Part shown: one piece after another, positions 58,491-64,000 of the stretch
Layout of the letters: every line of letters starts with the position of its first letter
How positions within the stretch are numbered: the stretch's first letter is position 1
Source: G963704535 sp963704535
Lineage (GTDB): Bacteria > Chloroflexota > Chloroflexia > Chloroflexales > Roseiflexaceae
Length of the DNA stretch: 64,000 bases
Assembly: GCA_963704535.1 (NCBI GenBank)
Contig: OY969916.1
Span: forward strand, 9,424,001 to 9,488,000
Direction: 5' to 3'
The notes under the pieces: model-generated
Told to the model about the DNA's origin: nothing
Databases searched by the model: none
Seen by the model: only the letters and a program-made list of their open reading frames with translations
Program-made: the position numbers and the translations under genes

Positions 58491-59660
58491 ATGTCGATCC
58501 AGAGAGCTGCCACCTCGCTGATCCTGGGGCTGCTGTTTGTTTCGCTCCTGGTGATCTACCTGGTCGTGCCCCGCAACATGCTAGTCACCGGCATCAGCGT
58601 CGCGATCATGGCGATCAGCCTGGTCGTCGCCTTGAGCGGCAGCGAGCGCGAGATCGGCGTGATGGCCGCCTTCGCCGCGCTGGTGTCGCTGGTCGCGGCT
58701 TACTTCTGGGGCCAGGCGCGCTTCGGCGATGTGGGTGGCAGGGTGGTTCCCATCCTCTGGGGGATCTTCTTAATCATCGTCGCCAACTGGATTCAGCGCA
58801 ACACGTTCTCGGTGCCGCGCGATGTGGCGATCATGATTGTCAACACGTACACCGGCGGCGCGCGGGTGGCGTCGCCGCCGCTGGCGTGGCCGCTGTTCCC
58901 CCAAATGGAGCGGGTCAACGCGCGGATTCCGCTATATGAGCTTGGCGAGGAAGTGGTGGTCGAGAAGATCAACACCAAGTCGAACCATAATATCGACCGG
59001 ATCGTTGCCCATGTGCGCTACCAAGTCATTGAGCCGGGCCAGGCGATGCGCGGCATCCCCAAGCGCTCCCAGGCGCAGCAGGAAGTCGCCAAGGCGCTGG
59101 GGCAGGATATCAACCGGGTGCGCGTGGATATCACGTTCTGGGAGACCCTCTTCGGCCGCCAGATCCAGCAGGATACCGCCAAAGTCGTGCGTGAGACGAT
59201 CTGGGCATACAATCCGGCGACGCCGGCGGCAGACCGTCCACCCCCGGTCTCGAACCCCGTCGACGCCTACATGTATCGCAATCAGATCGAGGACAAGGTG
59301 ACCGAAAAGCTGAATGAGCTGGTGAGCCACTGGGGCGCCAAGATCGTGGTGCTGAATCTCGATCACTTTGATGTGGCCGGCGAACGCTTCAAGGCCGCCA
59401 ATCTGGAGAAGGCCATCGAGCGCGATAATCGGATGAATCTGATCGAGGCCGAGCGCGAGGCCAAGCACATCGAGCTGACCGGGCGGGCCCAGGCGATAAC
59501 CGAGGCCGAGCGCGTGACGCAGCTTGTTCGCTCGCTCCAGGAGGCCGGCGTCGATCTGTCGCCGCAGATGCTGCAAGAGATTGTGGTCAGCGCGATTCGC
59601 GCCCAAGGGGAGTGGGAAGAGATCGATTACACGCAAGTACACGAGGCCGGTCGCAAGTAG
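58491..59660 (+). CDS. SPFH (band 7/prohibitin-like) membrane protein
   Basis: 389 residues; ATG 58491 directly follows the previous stop, with GGAGGT upstream. Four N-terminal hydrophobic segments (residues ~8-28, ~32-50, ~58-72 and ~85-100) precede an SPFH domain (residues ~105-330) and a helical region rich in Glu/Ala (EAEREAKHIELTGRAQAITEAERV) that would oligomerise. SPFH proteins form membrane scaffolds. It is translated with the dehydrogenase upstream. Confidence 0.85.
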   Translation: MSIQRAATSLILGLLFVSLLVIYLVVPRNMLVTGISVAIMAISLVVALSGSEREIGVMAAFAALVSLVAAYFWGQARFGDVGGRVVPILWGIFLIIVANWIQRNTFSVPRDVAIMIVNTYTGGARVASPPLAWPLFPQMERVNARIPLYELGEEVVVEKINTKSNHNIDRIVAHVRYQVIEPGQAMRGIPKRSQAQQEVAKALGQDINRVRVDITFWETLFGRQIQQDTAKVVRETIWAYNPATPAADRPPPVSNPVDAYMYRNQIEDKVTEKLNELVSHWGAKIVVLNLDHFDVAGERFKAANLEKAIERDNRMNLIEAEREAKHIELTGRAQAITEAERVTQLVRSLQEAGVDLSPQMLQEIVVSAIRAQGEWEEIDYTQVHEAGRK

Positions 59661-59670
59661 TGCCCATCCA

Positions 59671-59826
59671 GTTCTGGAAAAAGGAGTTTGAGGGGTAGCC
59701 CTCAGTCTCTTCCCACCCACAGGGTAAAAGTAGAAGCAAGATCGTACTAGTTCTGGAAAAAGGGGTTTGAGGGGTAGCCCCTCAGTCTCTTCCCACCCAC
59801 AGGGTAAAAGTAGAAGCAAGATCGTA
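59671..59826. repeat. 77-bp direct repeat, two copies, containing the TTGAGGGG palindrome
   Basis: Copies at 59671-59746 and 59750-59826 begin GTTCTGGAAAAAGG and end AGTAGAAGCAAGATCGTA. They differ only by one substitution and one C in the palindrome (CC-CTCAG against CCCCTCAG). Confidence 0.88.
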
Positions 59827-59833
59827 GGGGAAT

Positions 59834-60781
59834 ATGAGCGAGCGAGGGGACAGCAGCGAGACACCGGAGGTCGTGGTCGTCGGCGCCGCGTGCCTAGATA
59901 TCAAGGGGCGACCGAACGGTGAGATTGTCGCCGGAACCTCGAACCCCGGCATGGTGCGGATCAGCGTTGGTGGGTGCGCGCGCAACGTTGCCGAGAACCT
60001 GGCGCGGCTGGGGCTGCCTACGGCGCTGCTCAGCGTCGTCTGCCAGGATGATTTTGGGCGCACGATCGTCGGCCAGACCGAGCGGGCCGGCGTTAACACC
60101 GATCACGTCTTGGTCACCTGCGCGCGCCACTCGGCGGCCTATGTCGCCCTGCTCGGCAGCGAGGGGCACCTGCTTGTGGGCGTCGACGACACCGAGGCGC
60201 TGGCGGCGCTGACCGTCGAGTTTATCGAGGACCACGCTGAGATGCTGGCGGGGGCCCGTATGGTCGTGATGGACGCCGGCCTACCCGTCGAGACCGGCGA
60301 GGCGCTGCTCGCGATCTGCCAGGCCGCCGGCGTGCCGGTCACACTGGAGCCGGCGGCCTACGTGCCGGCGCTGCGCTACCGGCACCTGGTCGGCTCCTTC
60401 TACCTGGTGACGCCGAATGCCGTCGAGGCCCAAGCGCTGACCGGGTTGCCCATCAGTTCAGTCGCGCAGGGCATCCTGGCCGCCAAGCAGATGATCGGGG
60501 CGGGCGTGAAGATCGCGATTATTACGATGGCCGACGCCGGCCTGGTCTACGCCACTCCCGATCTCAGCGGCCACGTTCCGGCGATCGAGATCGAGGTCGT
60601 GGACCAGACCGGGGCCGGCGACGCGCTGACCGGTACCGTCATCTATGCCTTGTTGAACGATATCCCAATCGACGAAGCAGTGCGCTTGGGCGTGAGCGCC
60701 GCGACATTGACCCTGAAGTCGACCGACACTGTTCGCCAGGACCTGAGCCTGGAGAGCCTGTACGCGCAGCTCGTAATTTAG
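59834..60781 (+). CDS. PfkB-family carbohydrate/nucleoside kinase
   Basis: 315 residues from ATG 59834 after GTAGGGGAAT. PfkB signature 1 appears as SVGGCARNVAENLARLG and signature 2 as VVDQTGAGDALTGTV with the catalytic Asp. Other features: LVTPNAVEAQALTG. Length and sequence (AACLDIKG near the start) recall pseudouridine kinase (PsuK) and related sugar kinases. No pseudouridine-5'-phosphate glycosidase gene is adjacent, so the substrate is unsettled. Confidence 0.88.
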   Translation: MSERGDSSETPEVVVVGAACLDIKGRPNGEIVAGTSNPGMVRISVGGCARNVAENLARLGLPTALLSVVCQDDFGRTIVGQTERAGVNTDHVLVTCARHSAAYVALLGSEGHLLVGVDDTEALAALTVEFIEDHAEMLAGARMVVMDAGLPVETGEALLAICQAAGVPVTLEPAAYVPALRYRHLVGSFYLVTPNAVEAQALTGLPISSVAQGILAAKQMIGAGVKIAIITMADAGLVYATPDLSGHVPAIEIEVVDQTGAGDALTGTVIYALLNDIPIDEAVRLGVSAATLTLKSTDTVRQDLSLESLYAQLVI

Positions 60782-60787
60782 AACGTT

Positions 60788-62113
60788 ATGACAAAACGTA
60801 TCCTAATCGCAGATGACGAAAAAGCGGTGCGTCAGTTGCTTGAGCTGGTGCTTCAGAACCAGGGCTACGAGGTTCTGGTCGCTCAGAATGGGGATCAGCT
60901 CGTGCGTATGGCTCAGGAGCGTGTCCCGGACCTGGTGCTGGTGGACCTGATGATGCCGCAATTGGACGGCTACGAGGCCATCCGGCAACTGCGTAACGAC
61001 ACCCGGACCGCCCACCTGCCCATGCTGATCTTGACCGCCAAGTCGACGCCTGACGATGTCGTGACCGGGTTCGAGACCGGCGCCGACGATTATATCACCA
61101 AGCCTTTCAATATCCCCGAATTGCTGGCGCGGATCAAGGGCCACCTGCGGCGCGCCTCCCAGCGCCCGGTGCGCAACCCGCTCACCGACCTGGCCGGCAA
61201 TGTCTTGCTGATGGAGGAGCTCAAGTACCGCCTCAAGCGCCCGGACCCGTTTGCGTTTCTGTATGTCGACCTTGACAATTTCAAGGCCTTCAATGATACC
61301 TATGGCCCGGCCCGCGGCGACCGGGTGATCAAGCTGCTGGCCGAGGTGCTGGTGGAGGCAGTCCAGGATCACGGCACCGGCACCGACTTTATCGGCCATA
61401 TCGGCGGCGATGACTTCGCGGTGATGACCTCGCCGGATGTCCTCGACCAGCTTTGCCAGTATGTGATCGACATCTTCGACCAGCGGGTGCGCGCACTGTA
61501 TGACGCGCAGGATCTGGAGCGCGGGTATCTCCAGGGCACCGACCGCCAGGGGGTGCCGCGTCGCTTCCCGATCATCTCGATCTCGATCGGCGTCGTCACC
61601 AATCGGTACCGCACCTTTACCGACTATGAGGAGGTGAGCCGGGTCGCGGCCGAGATGAAGCAGTTCGCCAAACAGCAGCCGGGCAGCTTCTACGCCGTCG
61701 ATGTGCGCGGCGCGCGTGATGAGCAAGTGGTCGAGGAGCGGCGTGGAAGCAATGTGCCGATGATCATGCTGATCAGCGAGGACTCGGTGCTACGCAAGAT
61801 CCTGCAAGCGGCGCTGAAGAATGAGGGCTACCGCACGGTCGAGGCGCCGGGGGTGATCGAGGCTCACGCGCTGCTGGCGCACGAGCTTGACCTGGCGCTG
61901 CTCGCGGCTGATGCACGCTTGGGCGCTTCGCTCTGGGAGATGGCCGACACGCTGCGGATCGACATGCCGGAGGTGCCGCTGGTGATTCTGTCGCCATTTC
62001 AGCATGATGAGGAGATCGGGTTTGAGCATGGGGCGCGCGCTTTTATCCAGCTACCGCTCCAGGCTCAGCAGTTTCTATCGTGTGTCGCACAGTTTGTGCA
62101 CCATGAGGAGTAG
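60788..62113 (+). CDS. Response regulator with REC - GGDEF-like - REC-like domains
   Basis: 441 residues from ATG 60788, 6 bp after the kinase gene. REC 1 (residues ~4-118): ILIADDE, phospho-Asp in LVLVDLMMP, Lys in ITKPF. The GGDEF-type domain (~130-310) has FAFLYVDLDNFKAFNDTYG and the signature GGDDF, so diguanylate cyclase activity is possible. The C-terminal ~325-440 segment resembles a receiver but lacks the Asp (ALLAADARLG). PleD-like architecture. Confidence 0.85.
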   Translation: MTKRILIADDEKAVRQLLELVLQNQGYEVLVAQNGDQLVRMAQERVPDLVLVDLMMPQLDGYEAIRQLRNDTRTAHLPMLILTAKSTPDDVVTGFETGADDYITKPFNIPELLARIKGHLRRASQRPVRNPLTDLAGNVLLMEELKYRLKRPDPFAFLYVDLDNFKAFNDTYGPARGDRVIKLLAEVLVEAVQDHGTGTDFIGHIGGDDFAVMTSPDVLDQLCQYVIDIFDQRVRALYDAQDLERGYLQGTDRQGVPRRFPIISISIGVVTNRYRTFTDYEEVSRVAAEMKQFAKQQPGSFYAVDVRGARDEQVVEERRGSNVPMIMLISEDSVLRKILQAALKNEGYRTVEAPGVIEAHALLAHELDLALLAADARLGASLWEMADTLRIDMPEVPLVILSPFQHDEEIGFEHGARAFIQLPLQAQQFLSCVAQFVHHEE

Positions 62114-62132
62114 AGGCATAGGTTAACGTCGT

Positions 62133-64000
62133 ATGCCGACCGAGTACGTGATCGCGTTGGTGCTCCTGGTTGCACTCGCGGCCCTGGCCGCCCTTCCGCC
62201 GACCCGTCAATTTTTTGCTCGCCAATACGCGCGGCTGCGTAGCCGCCTTCCCCAGCGCCAACCGCCCAGCACAGGCGCGACGATTTCAGTCAAGGCCGCC
62301 GGCGCCCGGCCGGCACAGAGCGGCAGCTCACGGCCCTTGCTGGATAGCCGGCAGCTCATGGCGCTCGTCGCCGTACTCTTGATTCTATTGCTCGTGATTT
62401 GCCAGGTCCCGCGCCTGCTGACACCCGTAGACCAGTTTGTCGTGCTCGTCGCGCCGTTCCACGATATCGGCGGCTCGGTCGGCCAGACCGGGCGCGCGGT
62501 GGCCGGGCAGCTTGTGGATGTGCTGCCCCAGGCCAGCCGTGGGCGTGTCGTTGCGCGGCTGGTCGATGCGCCGCCGGCCGACCCGAATGAGGCGCTACGA
62601 GTCATGGAGACGCAGGGCGCCGACGCGTTGATCTGGGGCGAGGTGACTCCTGGCGCGCTGCTCGACCAGGAGTCGCTGCTCCCGGTGCTGGCGTATCGCC
62701 CGAACGGTCTCTCTGCGCCGGCAGCCTGGGCCGGCTACAGCGGTCGCTTTGCTCTGCCGTCGTCCTACCGGCTGTCTGCTACGCCGCTCAACGGCCAGGT
62801 GGTGCTGCCCGCATTGTTGGGCGCCCTGGCCGATTACGATGCAGGCGAGGTCGACTCGACCCTTGCGGTGCTCGATGGGCTGGCGCGCGACTATTCGGCG
62901 CTGGCCCCCATCCTACCCCAGGCGTTGCGGGGAAATATCCTTTGGGCGCGCGGTGAGTATGAGCAGGCCGCCACCGCGTACCGCCAGGCGATCGGTGGCG
63001 CAGCCGAGGACCAGACCAATCGGCAATTGGCGCTGCTGTTCAACAACCTCGGCGCGATCTTACAGGATGCGGGGGACTCCGCTGGTGCGCGCCAAGCCTT
63101 CGATCAGGCGGTCGCTGTGCTCTACGCGCAGCCGCCTGGCGAGCAGGATCTTGGGGAGTTGCGTTTCAACCTGGGGATCGAGAGCTTGCGCGCCGGGGCG
63201 CCCGACCAGGCGCTTGCCTCGCTCCAGGTGGCCCGCAGCCTGCTGCCGCCCACGACGCCGCTGCTGCTGACACTCAGCGAAGCTTACCGGGCGAATGGAC
63301 TGTTTGCCGAGGCGCAGGCCATGCTCGATGCGGCGATACTTCAGGTGAGCGCCGATGTCGCGATGGTGCCGCCCCAAGTGCAGGGGCCGATCGGCAACGG
63401 GCTGCGGGCCGCCACGCAGCAGCAGCGCGCGCTGCTTGGCCTCGCGCAGGTCCTTCAGGCGGATGGCCCACTGTTGTGGGAGCTTCAGGCGGCTGGGTCG
63501 CTGCCAACGCGGTCGCTCAACAATATTCGGAGCGATCTGGTCCAGTCGGTGAAGGAGACCGAGGCGCTATCACGCGGTTGGACCCGGCGCTCGGCCGCCG
63601 AGGACGCCGCACGCCACACGGTCGCGGGTAGGATCGCGATCGAGCAATCCCGGCGTGCCGAGACGCTCCTACAGGAACGGCAGCGCTGGCAGGCGGCCAT
63701 CGACATCCAGCTCTGGCGCGCTCAGGGCGGTCAGCCGCCCCAGGGCATCGCCGCGCTGTGGTCACAGCTGACGGGCGATCGGTCGCTTTTGGGTCAGGCC
63801 CGCGAGCGACTGGGGCTGCTGACGGCTCGGCAGGACGATCTCGATGCCACTATCTTGCTCGGGCACGCCCTCCTGCTGGCCGAGCAGCCGACCGAAGCCG
63901 CCAAACAATTTGATGATGCCGCCGCCAGGGCGCCACAGCGACCGGAGCCGGTCTACGGCCAGGCGCTCGTCGCGCTGCCGACCGACCGCGCCCGTGCCCG
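62133..64000 (+). CDS. TPR-repeat membrane protein, 3'-partial
   Basis: ATG 62133; the frame is open to the window end (622+ residues). Two hydrophobic segments (residues ~5-22 and ~72-92) bracket a basic, Pro-rich loop. Then a domain with VVLVAPFHDIGGSVGQTGR, and from about residue 230 TPR-type helical pairs (NILWARGEYEQAATAYRQAI, LLFNNLGAILQDAGDSAGARQAF). The C-terminus continues beyond the window. Function is probably scaffolding; no catalytic motif is visible. Confidence 0.75.
   Translation, partial: MPTEYVIALVLLVALAALAALPPTRQFFARQYARLRSRLPQRQPPSTGATISVKAAGARPAQSGSSRPLLDSRQLMALVAVLLILLLVICQVPRLLTPVDQFVVLVAPFHDIGGSVGQTGRAVAGQLVDVLPQASRGRVVARLVDAPPADPNEALRVMETQGADALIWGEVTPGALLDQESLLPVLAYRPNGLSAPAAWAGYSGRFALPSSYRLSATPLNGQVVLPALLGALADYDAGEVDSTLAVLDGLARDYSALAPILPQALRGNILWARGEYEQAATAYRQAIGGAAEDQTNRQLALLFNNLGAILQDAGDSAGARQAFDQAVAVLYAQPPGEQDLGELRFNLGIESLRAGAPDQALASLQVARSLLPPTTPLLLTLSEAYRANGLFAEAQAMLDAAILQVSADVAMVPPQVQGPIGNGLRAATQQQRALLGLAQVLQADGPLLWELQAAGSLPTRSLNNIRSDLVQSVKETEALSRGWTRRSAAEDAARHTVAGRIAIEQSRRAETLLQERQRWQAAIDIQLWRAQGGQPPQGIAALWSQLTGDRSLLGQARERLGLLTARQDDLDATILLGHALLLAEQPTEAAKQFDDAAARAPQRPEPVYGQALVALPTDRARA

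Overview
The window looks like chromosomal DNA of a high-GC member of the Chloroflexota, probably class Chloroflexia (Roseiflexus/Kouleothrix-like). This rests on the gene mix (DUF507, SPFH and TPR proteins, a thioester-less alpha-2-macroglobulin, an S41 peptidase with a Chloroflexota-type active site) and on intergenic DNA crowded with short palindromic and heptanucleotide repeats. No rRNA, tRNA or ribosomal-protein marker is present, so the assignment is inference.

Layout. 0-4.4 kb: broken BKACE and Gfo/Idh/MocA genes, a tandem-repeat array, a DUF574-type methyltransferase and a small membrane protein. 4.6-13.5 kb: a very large alpha-2-macroglobulin-like envelope protein, a secreted glycoside-hydrolase-like protein and a HEAT-repeat protein. 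13.6-21.4 kb: an ABC-2 exporter, two coupled methyltransferases and small housekeeping genes (YkgJ-like, DUF507, GNAT, PH domain). 21.8-24.6 kb: a TPR protein remnant, then a REP-associated tyrosine transposase followed by four REP palindromes. 24.7-37.4 kb: a long minus-strand cluster with nitroreductase, two tandem GH4 glycosidases, a complete Opp-type ABC transporter (binding lipoprotein, two permeases, two ATPases), a receiver-only protein and a fatty-acid-hydroxylase-family protein. The GH4 plus Opp-type arrangement suggests alpha-galactoside (melibiose/raffinose) uptake and cleavage. A one-protein hybrid sensor with an N-terminal sugar-binding-like domain and an AraC output lies upstream at 38.2-41.4 kb and may control the cluster.

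41.5-50.2 kb is a visibly AT-richer island: a restriction-modification locus with an m6A methyltransferase, an m5C methyltransferase, a candidate PD-(D/E)xK nuclease, a 564-residue protein of unknown family and an XRE (controller-type) regulator. Two different insertion sequences (IS5-like, 1015 bp; IS630-like, 1198 bp) interrupt the m6A methyltransferase and the 564-residue gene. Removing each IS with one TA duplication restores an open frame.

50.5-64 kb returns to high-GC housekeeping genes: DinB-like protein, folC, a single-domain receiver, a PaaK-like ligase, S41 peptidase, fmt, a Zn-dependent dehydrogenase, an SPFH protein, a PfkB kinase, a REC-GGDEF protein and a TPR membrane protein that runs off the end.

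Two window-wide patterns matter to the reader. First, single-base frameshifts are frequent at 0-5 kb and 25-37 kb and nearly absent elsewhere. Most of the ones worked out by hand are +1 insertions, which suggests consensus errors in poorly covered stretches, although decay of the sugar locus cannot be excluded. Second, at least 18 copies of a palindrome with core TTGAGGGG...CCCCTCAA lie between genes, and several genes take their stop codons from repeats.
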